A DNA stretch of 10,519 nt. Origin: Burkholderiales bacterium (GTDB taxonomy: Bacteria > Pseudomonadota > Gammaproteobacteria > Burkholderiales > SG8-39). The DNA is taken from the NCBI GenBank assembly GCA_025929745.1, contig JAICPQ010000077.1, positions 1-10,519 of the forward strand. The letters are read 5' to 3'. Positions 1 to 6,671 of the stretch are shown one piece after another; position 1 is the first letter of the stretch; every line of letters begins with the position of its first letter. The notes below the pieces were generated by a model that made no database searches, was not told the DNA's origin, and was given only the letters and a program-made list of their open reading frames with translations. The position numbers were made by a program, and so were the translations under genes.

Positions 1-1018
1 AGCGCTGTCGTTTCTTCAACCGCGCGTCGAGCCGCGGATACACCCGGCGTGCGTTGTCCTCGTAAATCTTTCGCTTGTCGGCCGCAGAAAGCTCGAGCTG
101 ATCGATATAGCGCTTCGTATCGTCGTAGTTGTGCCCGGTCTCGGGATCCACACCTTTGACTGCGCCGAGCATCTCGGAAGCGAAGAGGATGTTGTCCACC
201 GGTATCACCTTCGCCATGCAGTCGATGCCGGCCTGGTGATAGACGCACGTATCAAAGAACACATTGCCGAGCAGGTGGTCCTTCAGCAACGGTTTTTTCA
301 TTTCCTGCGCGAGCCCGCGGTAGCGGCCCCAATGGAACGGCACCGCGCCGCCGCCGTGCGGGATCACGAAGCGCAGCGTCGGGAAATCCCTGAACAGATC
401 GCCCTGCACGAGCTGCATGAAAGCCGTGGTGTCGCCGTTGATGTAATGCGCGCCGGTGTAATGGAACACCGGGTTGCAGGAGGAAGTGACGTGGACCATC
501 GCCGTCATCTCGAGCTCGCAGAGCTTCTCGTAGAGCGGGTACCACCAGCGGTCGGTGAGCGGCGGATCGGTCCAGTAGCCGCCGGCGGGATCGGGATTGA
601 GGTTCACGCCGACGAAGCCGAGCTTCGCGAGGCGCTCCAGTTCTGGGATGCAGTTCTTCGGCGGCACGCCCGGGTGCTGCGGCAGCTGCCCGACCGGCGC
701 GAAGTTGTCGGGTAGCAGTGTGCAGATGCGATGGATGAGGTCGTTCGACATGCGGGACCACACGACGCCGGTCTCCTCGGTCCCCACGTGATGGGCCATG
801 CCGGCCGCCCGCGGCGAGAAAATGGTGAGGTCCGAGCCGCGCTCCTTCTGCAGCGTCATCTGCGGCTCGACGCTGCGCATCAGGTCGTGATCCGAGATGT
901 TCAACTCCGTGCTGGTCGGCCGCCGCATCGGATCGGCAAGTCCGGCGAGCTGCTTGTCGCGAAAGGCGAGCAGCGCCTGCGGCTCGGTCGTGTAATGGCC
1001 GTGGATGTCGATGATCAT
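1..1018 (-). CDS. ligJ: 4-oxalomesaconate hydratase (LigJ), amidohydrolase superfamily; 3' end cut by window edge
   Basis: This enzyme hydrates 4-oxalomesaconate to 4-carboxy-4-hydroxy-2-oxoadipate in the cytoplasm, in the protocatechuate 4,5-cleavage (lignin aromatics) pathway. The frame is open for 339 codons from the ATG at 1018 and runs off the left edge. From memory the Sphingobium SYK-6 enzyme is about 341 residues, so only a few codons are likely missing. It begins MIIDIHGHYTT, and His6 and His8 form the N-terminal metal motif. His176 (in MVHVTSSCN) and Glu282 (in FASEMLGAV) match the recalled SYK-6 metal ligands His178 and Glu284 at a constant two-residue offset. Other family blocks are SDLTIFSPRA (62-71), NLNPDP (139-144), HGGGAVPFHWGR (221-232) and NARRVYPRLD (322-331). 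The start codon overlaps the stop of the upstream membrane-protein gene by 4 nt (ATGA). No clear Shine-Dalgarno is seen, so coupling is likely. A related TIM-barrel hydratase or decarboxylase is the alternative, but the match is close. Confidence 0.93.
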   Translation of the reverse strand, partial: MIIDIHGHYTTEPQALLAFRDKQLAGLADPMRRPTSTELNISDHDLMRSVEPQMTLQKERGSDLTIFSPRAAGMAHHVGTEETGVVWSRMSNDLIHRICTLLPDNFAPVGQLPQHPGVPPKNCIPELERLAKLGFVGVNLNPDPAGGYWTDPPLTDRWWYPLYEKLCELEMTAMVHVTSSCNPVFHYTGAHYINGDTTAFMQLVQGDLFRDFPTLRFVIPHGGGAVPFHWGRYRGLAQEMKKPLLKDHLLGNVFFDTCVYHQAGIDCMAKVIPVDNILFASEMLGAVKGVDPETGHNYDDTKRYIDQLELSAADKRKIYEDNARRVYPRLDARLKKRQR

Positions 1019-1671
1019 GGACCGATCATAGTTCGGTGGCGGTCGATCCAATATGCCCAGGCGACCAACAGCCAGACGGCCTGTGCGCTCCATACCACCG
1101 CGCCGATGCTCGGCGGCGGGGGGCCGAACACGTTGCCGAGATAGATGAGCACCAGGACGGCAATGAGCGCAAGGAGCGCCCACCTTCCGATGCGGTCGAG
1201 CGGGACGGTGGCGCGCGCGTAGATCCAGATGCAGACCGCGAAGAGCAGCCCTTCGACCAAGAGCGTGCCGATGCGCGAATGCCAAAGGCCCAGCCCGTAG
1301 CGCTCGGCGCCGGCGATCACGAGCGGCAGGTCCGGTCGATGAGTCAAGAAGTCGAGCAGCCAATGGCTCAGCACGACGAGGAATACCAATAGCGCCGCAC
1401 GGGCCTTTCGTAGCACTACGAGGTACACAATGCCGAGCAGCGCACCCCACGCCGCCATGCCGAGCAGGCTATGCGAGTACGGATAGCGGATGAACTCGAG
1501 CGGCGTGACGGCCGTGATGCCGGGCCGGATGGCGAATTGCTCGAAGCCAAGCAACACGAGCGTCGGCCAGATCAGATCGGCAAGCTGCGCGGCGAGGAAC
1601 AGCGTGCCGAGCGAAACGTCGGGCACCGCGCGCTTCGCCGCAAAGGCGACCGCGAAGTGCCCGATGAACAC
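1015..1671 (-). CDS. Multi-pass inner-membrane protein, YdjM/DUF457-like putative metal-dependent hydrolase
   Basis: This is a predicted 218-residue integral membrane protein with about five or six hydrophobic segments, for example residues 22-42, 69-87, 92-110, a block near 135-150, one near 160-178 and one near the C terminus. Conserved-looking polar residues sit in or beside the membrane: GHF (His5), ADLIWP (Asp32), YPYSHSLLG (His67) and SHWLLDFLTHRPD (His103, Asp107, His111). Spaced His/Asp residues of this kind are typical of the YdjM (DUF457) group of putative membrane hydrolases. Assignment to that group is from memory and the substrate is unknown. The frame stays open upstream, but the extra residues are charged, lie inside the lipoprotein gene and look like a shadow. 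I therefore place the start at GTG 1671, five bases after the TAA of the lipoprotein gene. The stop overlaps the ligJ ATG, so all three genes are probably co-transcribed. There is no strong ribosome binding site. Confidence 0.75.
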   Translation of the reverse strand: MFIGHFAVAFAAKRAVPDVSLGTLFLAAQLADLIWPTLVLLGFEQFAIRPGITAVTPLEFIRYPYSHSLLGMAAWGALLGIVYLVVLRKARAALLVFLVVLSHWLLDFLTHRPDLPLVIAGAERYGLGLWHSRIGTLLVEGLLFAVCIWIYARATVPLDRIGRWALLALIAVLVLIYLGNVFGPPPPSIGAVVWSAQAVWLLVAWAYWIDRHRTMIGP

Positions 1672-1676
1672 GCGCG

Positions 1677-2288
1677 TTACTTGATCTCGCGGACTTGCAC
1701 CTTGCGCCACTTGATCGCGCCGCCAGGCTCGCCCTTCGGCGGCAGCGAGCCGTACTGCAGGGCGATAGGCCCGCTTGCATTGGCGACGTTGTCGATCTCC
1801 GCGGTCTTTGTACCGTTCAGCGTCACGGTCATCTTCGAGCCGCGGGCGCTGATCTCGTAGGTGTTCCACTTGCCCCCGGCCTTCTGCGGCGAGAGCACTT
1901 TGCCGTGATGCACGATGCCACCGGTCGCGTAGGTCTGGTCCGGGCGCTGGTCGAAGATATTCGCCTCGTAGCAGGTCTTGTCAGTCAGGTTCTTGGGATC
2001 GGAGCAGCGCATATAGATCCCGCTGTTAGCCGTCGGATCGGCCCAGAATTCCGCGCGTAGATCGAAATCCCGGTATGCCCGCTTGGAAAGCAAGAATCCG
2101 CCCTTGCCCTTGTCGGCGACGATTGCGCCGCCCTCGGCGCGCCAGTTCGCGTCGCCGACCCGCTCAAAGTTTTCCAGCCCCTTATCGCCATCGATAAGCG
2201 TCGTCCAGCCACTTCCCGGCATCCACGAAGGCATCGAAGAACACGCGGCGAGCGCGAGCGCGACCGCGAATGCGTACAGTCTTTTCAT
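1677..2288 (-). CDS. DUF1080 family lipoprotein (3-keto-disaccharide hydrolase-like domain)
   Basis: This 203-residue protein starts with a lipoprotein signal: MKR, a hydrophobic stretch, then lipobox LAAC with Cys16 as the predicted lipidated residue. It is expected on the periplasmic side of a membrane. The rest is one DUF1080 (PF06439) concanavalin-like beta-sandwich. It shows the entry motif WTTLIDGDKGLENF (28-41), NWRAEGGAIV (48-57), GGFLLSKRAYRDFDLRAEF (63-81), NSGIYMR (88-94), and a C-terminal strand KWRKVQVREI. Family members bind or hydrolyse sugar derivatives; some are described as 3-keto-disaccharide hydrolases. The actual substrate here cannot be read from sequence. The ATG at 2288 is supported by a perfect AGGAGG seven bases upstream and by the signal peptide; longer in-frame starts would bury both. 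It is the first gene of the minus-strand operon and faces the signalling operon across a divergent region. Confidence 0.88.
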   Translation of the reverse strand: MKRLYAFAVALALAACSSMPSWMPGSGWTTLIDGDKGLENFERVGDANWRAEGGAIVADKGKGGFLLSKRAYRDFDLRAEFWADPTANSGIYMRCSDPKNLTDKTCYEANIFDQRPDQTYATGGIVHHGKVLSPQKAGGKWNTYEISARGSKMTVTLNGTKTAEIDNVANASGPIALQYGSLPPKGEPGGAIKWRKVQVREIK

Positions 2289-2295
2289 GGCCCTT

Positions 2296-2301
2296 CCTCC
2301 T
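2296..2301 (-). promoter_or_regulatory. Strong ribosome binding site for the DUF1080 lipoprotein gene
   Basis: Read on the minus strand this is AGGAGG, seven bases before the ATG at 2288. It is the strongest Shine-Dalgarno in the window and fixes the start codon of the lipoprotein gene against longer in-frame alternatives. Confidence 0.85.
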
Positions 2302-2335
2302 CTGGATGCAAAGTGTATTTCAAACGAAACCCGGC

Positions 2336-2373
2336 CGAAATGGCGCGGCAACGGGGCGGGCGCGAAATGGCGC
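2336..2373. repeat. 11-bp direct repeat CGAAATGGCGC, two copies, 27-bp period
   Basis: CGAAATGGCGC occurs exactly at 2336-2346 and again at 2363-2373, with centres 27 bp apart, in the spacer between divergent genes. The second copy ends one base before the ATG of the possible 46-codon ORF. Two identical sites on nearly the same helix face would suit a dimeric or tandem-binding regulator, and OmpR-family proteins often bind direct repeats. The binding role is inference; only the repeat is observed. Confidence 0.5.
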
Positions 2374-2374
2374 A

Positions 2375-2515
2375 ATGCAACCAAACGACCCGATCCTTGC
2401 CGCCAGTGCCATACTCCCCGCGGGGGAGGCCGATGAACCGCTCGAATCCTGGGAGGCCGACGATTTCGATCACTTCACCGACCTCGGTCTCGTGCGGGTG
2501 TTCGATGACAACTAA
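2375..2515 (+). CDS. Possible small acidic protein of unknown function (46 aa)
   Basis: An ATG at 2375 opens 46 codons rich in Asp and Glu, including ADEPLESWEADDFDHFTDLG, ending RVFDDN. It shows no signal peptide or membrane segment. It overlaps the start of the next, receiver-like gene by 11 nt in a different frame, an arrangement consistent with translational coupling in this tightly packed operon. There is no convincing Shine-Dalgarno; the sequence upstream is GC-rich with only a GGGCGGG stretch. I do not recognise the protein. It may instead be non-coding leader, with the operon beginning at 2505. Its acidic, non-repetitive composition and operon-like overlap argue mildly for coding. Confidence 0.33.
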   Translation: MQPNDPILAASAILPAGEADEPLESWEADDFDHFTDLGLVRVFDDN

Positions 2516-2771
2516 AGTCCTCGTCGTGGGAGCCGATCCGGCGCTTGCCGAGCTCCTCGACGAGTGGCTGACGCTCGAGAGCTGTCGCGCCGTGGCCGAG
2601 CGCCCCGACGTGGTGCTCGTCGACGTGCCGTTCCCGCGCGAGCTCGCGGTGCAGCGACTGCAGCATATCGGCGATGAACACCCCGGCACGCCGGTCCTGC
2701 CGATGCCGAAACCCCTCACCCGGGACGCGTTCGTCGCGGTGCTGCGCCGCGCGAAGGATGCGATTCAGTAA
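2505..2771 (+). CDS. Shortened receiver-like (degenerate response regulator) protein, 88 aa
   Basis: The protein starts MTTKVLVVGADPALAELLDEW, a good match to beta1-alpha1 of a CheY-like receiver, except that the usual acidic pair is altered (GAD in place of DDD). PDVVLVDVPFP (34-44) carries the phosphoacceptor-like Asp40. HPGTPVL (59-65) corresponds to beta4 and runs straight into PMPKPLTRDAFVAVLRRA, which contains the conserved Lys-Pro (Lys69-Pro70) and the last helix. Compared with a normal receiver of about 115-120 residues, the Thr/Ser switch, alpha4 and beta5 seem to be missing, and alpha2 is short. It therefore looks like a receiver with an in-frame internal deletion, or a pseudo-receiver. 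It lies immediately upstream of the hybrid kinase, overlapping it by 14 nt, so it is probably co-expressed and works with that kinase. The ATG at 2505 is preceded only by a weak GGGTG. Activity is uncertain. Confidence 0.65.
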   Translation: MTTKVLVVGADPALAELLDEWLTLESCRAVAERPDVVLVDVPFPRELAVQRLQHIGDEHPGTPVLPMPKPLTRDAFVAVLRRAKDAIQ

Positions 2772-5700
2772 CTGGCACCGCCGCGGGGTCGCCTGGGTCG
2801 GCGGCTCTTTGATCGCCGCGATCCTCGCCCTCGCCGCGTACGACATCATCGAGAGCTACGAGGCCGCGGTGCGCAACACCGGCCGCGAGCTCGAGGCGCA
2901 GGCGCGCCTGATCGCCGAGCAGACCGCGCGCAGCTTCCAGGCCGTCGACCTGGTGCTGCGCAACGTCGCGCAACATCTGGAAGGAACCTCCGGCGCGATG
3001 AGCGACCGGCAGCTGCACGAGTACCTGCAGGAGCAGGCGGCCGGGCTGGTGCAGATCGACGGGCTCATCGTCGCCACCTCGGAGGGTGTGCCGCGCGCCG
3101 CCTCGCTGCGTTTTCCGCTGCCCGAATCGGTGGTCAACGTTTCCGGCTTTCCGATCTTCGAGGCGATGCGCAAGGGCCATCGCGGCATGTACGTGGACGA
3201 CGCGGTGAAGAGCCCAGTCGATGGCGTCTGGGTGCTGCCGCTCGGGCGGCGCCTAGAGACGCGCGACGGACGCTTCGCCGGCGCGGTTGCCGCGCGCGGG
3301 CGCGTCGATTACTTCGAGCAGTTTTACCGCAACGTGCAGCTCGACGCGGCGACCTCTATCGCGCTCATGGGTCAGAACGGCACGCTCATCGCACGCCATC
3401 CGCGCGCCGACGCCGCCCTCGGCCAGCGCTTCCCGCTGTACGAGCAGCTCCTGCGTATCAATACCGGCCCGGTGCGGGCGGCGAGCCCGGTGGACGGCGT
3501 CGACCGCTTCTCCGTGCTCAAGCTCGTCCCGGATTACCCGCTCGCAGTAATCGTCACGCGCGAGGCTAAGGCGGCGCTCGCGCCATGGCGCGGGCAATCC
3601 ATCGGCACGGCCTTGCGCACGCTCGCGCTGAGCGCGCTCGCCGCGGCGCTCCTCGCGCTCCTCATGCGCCAGCTTGCGCGCCTGCAGGTGAGCCAGGAGC
3701 GTTACGCGCTCGCGGTGGCGGGATCGGACGACGGTGTGTGGGACTTCGACTTCAACAAGCGCGAGGTCTTTGCCTCGGCGCGCGCGCGCGAGCTTTCGGG
3801 CCTGCCGCCCGGCCCGGAGACGCAATCGATGGACGAATGGTTCGCCGCGCTGCCGATCCATCCCGACGATGCGCCGAATCGCCTGGCGGCCATGGAGGCC
3901 CACCTCGCCGGCAAGACGCCGGCGTACGAGGGCGAGTTTCGCCTGCGCGGTGCCGACGGCGAATACCGGTGGGTACGCATCCACGGGCTTTGCATCCGCG
4001 ACGCGCAAGGCAAGCCTTACCGCATGGCCGGCTCGATCAGCGATATCGACGCACGCAAGCGCGCCGAGGAGGCGCTGAAGGCAAGCGAGGAGCAGCACAA
4101 GGCGGTGTTCAACGGCACCACCGACGCGCTCATCCTGCGCGACCCGGAGGGCCGCATCGTCGACGTCAACCCGGCGTTCCTCGAGATGAACGCGATGACG
4201 CGCGAGGAGGTGTTCGCTGACCGCTCGCAAGTGTTCGCGCCCCCGCACATGCACGAGCACATCCGCGAGCTCTACCGGCGCGCGCGCGCGGGCGAGACCG
4301 TGCACTACGAGCTCGAGGTGGAGCGCAAGCGCGGCAGCGAGCATGCGTATCTCGATGTGCGCATCGTCCCGGTGCTCTACCGCGGCGAGATGCACTCGCT
4401 CAGCCTGGCGCGCGATATCACGGCGCAGAAACGCGCCGAGGAGGCCCTCAAGGCGAGCGAAGAGCAGTACCGTTCGATCTTCAACGCCGCGGCCGACGCC
4501 TTCGTGCTGCGCGACACCGAGGCGCGGGTCATCGACGTCAATCCCGCATTCCTCCAGATCAGCGGCTATTCGCGCGACGAAATCGTCGGCAAGGATCGCT
4601 GGGTGTTCGCCGCCCCGGAGCAGGCCGACGTCGCGCGCGAGATGCACCGCCGTGTGATCGCCGGTGAGTCGGTGCAGTTCGAGATCCAGGCGACGCGCAA
4701 GGACGGGGAGCGCATCACCATCGAGATGCGCGCGGTGCCGATCCGCTACCGCGGCCGGCCGCACGCGCTCGGCATGGCGCGCGACATCACGGCGCAAAAG
4801 AAGGCCGCCGCCGAGCGCGCGCGCCTTGAGGGGCAGCTCCTGCAGGCGAAGAAGCTCGAAGCGATCGGCACCCTCGCCGGCGGCATCGCGCACGACTTCA
4901 ACAACATCCTCGCCGCGATCCTCGGCTACGGCGACATGGCGCAGCGCAAAGCGCCCGAAGGCACGCCGCTGCGCCGGCATATCGACGCCGTCGTCGCCGC
5001 GGGCCTGCGCGCGAAATCGCTAGTCGAGCGCATCCTCGCCTTCTCGAGGAGCGGCACCGGCGAGCGCACACCGGTCGACGTGCAATCGGTGGTCGCCGAG
5101 GCGCTCGATCTCCTCGCCCCCACCCTGCCGGCGCACGTGCGTCTCGAGCGCCGCCTCGGCGCGAGCGGCGCCACCGTGATGGGCGACGCGACGCAAATCC
5201 ACCAGGTGGTGATGAACCTCTGCGCGAACGCCGTGCAGGCGATGAAGAAGCGCGGCGTGCTCACGGTGTCGCTGGAGGTCGTCGAGCGCCCCGAAGCCAT
5301 GGCGGCGACCAGCCGCCTTGCCGCCGGACGCTACCTGCGCCTCGTGGTGCGCGACACCGGCAGCGGAATCGGACCGCAGGTTCTGGAGCGCATTTTCGAC
5401 CCGTTTTTTACGACCCGCGAGGTTGGCGTCGGGACCGGCCTAGGGCTCTCGCTCGTGCACGGCATCGTCACCGATCTCGGCGGCGGCATCGACGTCGAAA
5501 GCAAGGTCGGCGAAGGCACCGCCTTCACCGTCTACCTGCCTTGGTCCAGCGCGGTGGCGCCGCAGACCCAAGGCGACGAGGAGCCCGCCCCCGGCGAAGG
5601 ACAGACGATCCTGCTGGTCGACGACGAGGAGGCACTCGTGCGTCTGGGCGAGGAGATGCTGGCGGAGCTGGGCTACGAGCCGGTCGGCTTTACCTCCAGC

Positions 5701-5958
5701 GCGGCGGCGCTCGAAGCTTTCCGCGAGTCGCCGGGGCGCTTCGACGCGGTGCTCTCCGACGAGGCGATGGCCGACATGAACGGCACCGATCTCGCTAAGG
5801 CGCTGCGCGAGATCCGCCCGGACATTCCGATCATCCTGATGAGCGGCTATGTGAGCCCGCTCTTCGCCGCGCGCGCGCGTAATATTGGAGTCGCGGAGGT
5901 GCTGTCGAAGCCGCTTGTCGCGCGCGATATCGCGCGCAGCCTGGCCGGCGTCCTATGA
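2758..5958 (+). CDS. Membrane-bound hybrid sensor histidine kinase (periplasmic sensor, three PAS, HisKA, HATPase, receiver)
   Basis: This 1066-residue kinase senses a signal through its periplasmic and PAS domains and autophosphorylates on His. From the ATG at 2758 it shows TM1 (about 13-32); a periplasmic CACHE/PDC-like sensor (about 35-280) with the helix typical of the group (EAQARLIAEQTARSFQAVD); TM2 (about 282-306); PAS1 (about 315-440, with PAC segment EYRWVRIHG); PAS2 (442-565); PAS3 (566-690); H-box LAGGIAHDFNNIL with His712; N-box with Asn824 (NLCANAVQAM); G1 DTGSGIG at Asp866; G2 GTGLGLS at 892; and a receiver with Asp955/Asp956, phosphoacceptor Asp1001, Ser1029 and Lys1051. The usual MP after the phospho-Asp reads MA. 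An in-frame ATG at 2674 exists, but the sequence before 2758 is Arg/Cys-rich and overlaps the receiver gene, so the later start, just before a positively charged segment and TM1, is preferred. No HPt domain is present. The stop overlaps the OmpR-type regulator gene (ATGA), its probable partner. The ligand is unknown. Confidence 0.92.
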   Translation: MRFSNWHRRGVAWVGGSLIAAILALAAYDIIESYEAAVRNTGRELEAQARLIAEQTARSFQAVDLVLRNVAQHLEGTSGAMSDRQLHEYLQEQAAGLVQIDGLIVATSEGVPRAASLRFPLPESVVNVSGFPIFEAMRKGHRGMYVDDAVKSPVDGVWVLPLGRRLETRDGRFAGAVAARGRVDYFEQFYRNVQLDAATSIALMGQNGTLIARHPRADAALGQRFPLYEQLLRINTGPVRAASPVDGVDRFSVLKLVPDYPLAVIVTREAKAALAPWRGQSIGTALRTLALSALAAALLALLMRQLARLQVSQERYALAVAGSDDGVWDFDFNKREVFASARARELSGLPPGPETQSMDEWFAALPIHPDDAPNRLAAMEAHLAGKTPAYEGEFRLRGADGEYRWVRIHGLCIRDAQGKPYRMAGSISDIDARKRAEEALKASEEQHKAVFNGTTDALILRDPEGRIVDVNPAFLEMNAMTREEVFADRSQVFAPPHMHEHIRELYRRARAGETVHYELEVERKRGSEHAYLDVRIVPVLYRGEMHSLSLARDITAQKRAEEALKASEEQYRSIFNAAADAFVLRDTEARVIDVNPAFLQISGYSRDEIVGKDRWVFAAPEQADVAREMHRRVIAGESVQFEIQATRKDGERITIEMRAVPIRYRGRPHALGMARDITAQKKAAAERARLEGQLLQAKKLEAIGTLAGGIAHDFNNILAAILGYGDMAQRKAPEGTPLRRHIDAVVAAGLRAKSLVERILAFSRSGTGERTPVDVQSVVAEALDLLAPTLPAHVRLERRLGASGATVMGDATQIHQVVMNLCANAVQAMKKRGVLTVSLEVVERPEAMAATSRLAAGRYLRLVVRDTGSGIGPQVLERIFDPFFTTREVGVGTGLGLSLVHGIVTDLGGGIDVESKVGEGTAFTVYLPWSSAVAPQTQGDEEPAPGEGQTILLVDDEEALVRLGEEMLAELGYEPVGFTSSAAALEAFRESPGRFDAVLSDEAMADMNGTDLAKALREIRPDIPIILMSGYVSPLFAARARNIGVAEVLSKPLVARDIARSLAGVL
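4060..4467 (+). repeat. Internal repeat marking tandem PAS duplication
   Basis: The junctions PAS1/PAS2 and PAS2/PAS3 both read RAEEALKASEEQ (codons at 4060-4095 and 4432-4467, a period of 124 codons). PAS2 and PAS3 each end in RDITAQK (4411-4431 and 4780-4800). VDVNPAFL-like cores also recur in both. The DNA copies differ at third positions, so the duplication is not recent. Confidence 0.75.
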
Positions 5959-6671
5959 CCCACGTTATCGCCCTCGACGACGATCCGGCAGTGCGCGAGA
6001 TGGTGGCCGAATACCTCGGCCAGAATGAAATTCGCGTGACCGCCGTGGCGAGCGGCGCGGAGCTCGCCGCCGCGATGGCGCGCGAGGTGGCCGACCTGGT
6101 CATCCTCGATCTGCGCCTGCGCGGCGAGGACGGCATGCACATCGCGCGCAAGCTGCGCGAGCAATCGGCGATTCCGATCCTCATGCTCACCGGCCGCGCC
6201 GAGGAGGCCGACCGCGTGATGGGGCTCGAGCTGGGCGCCGACGACTACCTCACGAAGCCCTTCAGCCCTCGCGAGTTGCTCGCTCGCATCCGAGCCCTTC
6301 TTCGTCGCGCACAGGCGCAGGCTACCGTCGCCGACGCCATGGCCAAGGTGCGCGCCTACCGCTTCGCCGGCTGGGAGCTCAATATCGGCCTGCGCAAGCT
6401 GAAGAGTCCGAAGGGCGAAGCCATCGAGCTCACGAACGGCGAGTTCCGCATCCTGGCCGCATTCCTGTCGGCGCCGCAGCGCATCCTCTCGCGCGACCAG
6501 CTGCTCGAGCTTTCACGCGTGCACAACGCCGAGGTCTACGACCGCGCCATCGACATCCAGATCCTGCGTCTGCGGCGCAAGATCGAAGCCGACCCTGCGC
6601 AGCCGAAATTCATCAAGACCGAACGCGGCGCAGGGTACGTGTTCAGCGTCCCGGTAGACGTAGTTCGCTAA
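5955..6671 (+). CDS. OmpR-family two-component response regulator
   Basis: This 238-residue regulator has an N-terminal receiver (about 1-120) and a C-terminal winged-helix DNA-binding domain (about 140-235). The receiver is complete: acidic pocket Asp8-Asp9-Asp10, phosphoacceptor Asp52 (LVILDLRL), Thr79 switch (ILMLTGR), Lys101 (DDYLTKPFSPRELLARI). The effector half shows IELTNGEFRILAAFL, SRDQLLELSR, the recognition region RAIDIQILRLRRKIE and the wing FIKTERGAGYVF. Its ATG overlaps the stop of the hybrid kinase in ATGA, so the two are co-translated and almost certainly a cognate pair. No Shine-Dalgarno is evident before it. Its stop codon lies within the left arm of a palindromic REP-like element, so its final residue or two may derive from that insertion. 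The RND efflux operon downstream on the same strand is a plausible target, not proven. Similar regulators are called TorR/OmpR-like; I cannot assign a specific gene name. Confidence 0.93.
   Translation: MTHVIALDDDPAVREMVAEYLGQNEIRVTAVASGAELAAAMAREVADLVILDLRLRGEDGMHIARKLREQSAIPILMLTGRAEEADRVMGLELGADDYLTKPFSPRELLARIRALLRRAQAQATVADAMAKVRAYRFAGWELNIGLRKLKSPKGEAIELTNGEFRILAAFLSAPQRILSRDQLLELSRVHNAEVYDRAIDIQILRLRRKIEADPAQPKFIKTERGAGYVFSVPVDVVR

Larger units (their letters stand above)
2289..2504. promoter_or_regulatory. Divergent intergenic control region
   Basis: This 216-bp stretch separates the minus-strand lipoprotein gene from the plus-strand receiver-like gene, so it should hold promoters for both operons. 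It contains an 11-bp direct repeat (listed separately). Its distal part may be coding (46-codon ORF from 2375). A weak minus-strand -10-like TACACT occurs about 20 bases upstream of the lipoprotein ribosome binding site, but no acceptable -35 box lies at the usual spacing. I could not identify a plus-strand promoter by eye. Confidence 0.5.

Noticed and set aside
131..761. ORFs on both strands within the LigJ region (194 and 169 codons)
   Set aside because: The minus-strand frame 1018..1 matches LigJ throughout with its metal ligands; these other frames are overlaps of it.
1672..1869. N-terminal extension of the membrane protein to an ATG at 1869
   Set aside because: The extra residues are charged, overlap the lipoprotein gene and have no membrane or family features. 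GTG 1671 follows the preceding stop by five bases.
2313..2504. In-frame upstream extension of the mini-receiver to ATG 2313
   Set aside because: The added 64 residues are low-complexity and precede the canonical KVLVVGAD beta1 strand. ATG 2505 gives a natural receiver start.
2285..2849. Minus-strand ORFs (144 and 124 codons) opposite the mini-receiver
   Set aside because: No recognisable domains; composition resembles shadows of the receiver and kinase genes on the plus strand.
3253..4980. 575-codon minus-strand ORF antisense to the hybrid kinase
   Set aside because: It lies wholly opposite the PAS/kinase coding sequence. Its Arg/His/Leu-rich translation is typical of an antisense shadow in high-GC DNA and shows no recognisable domain.
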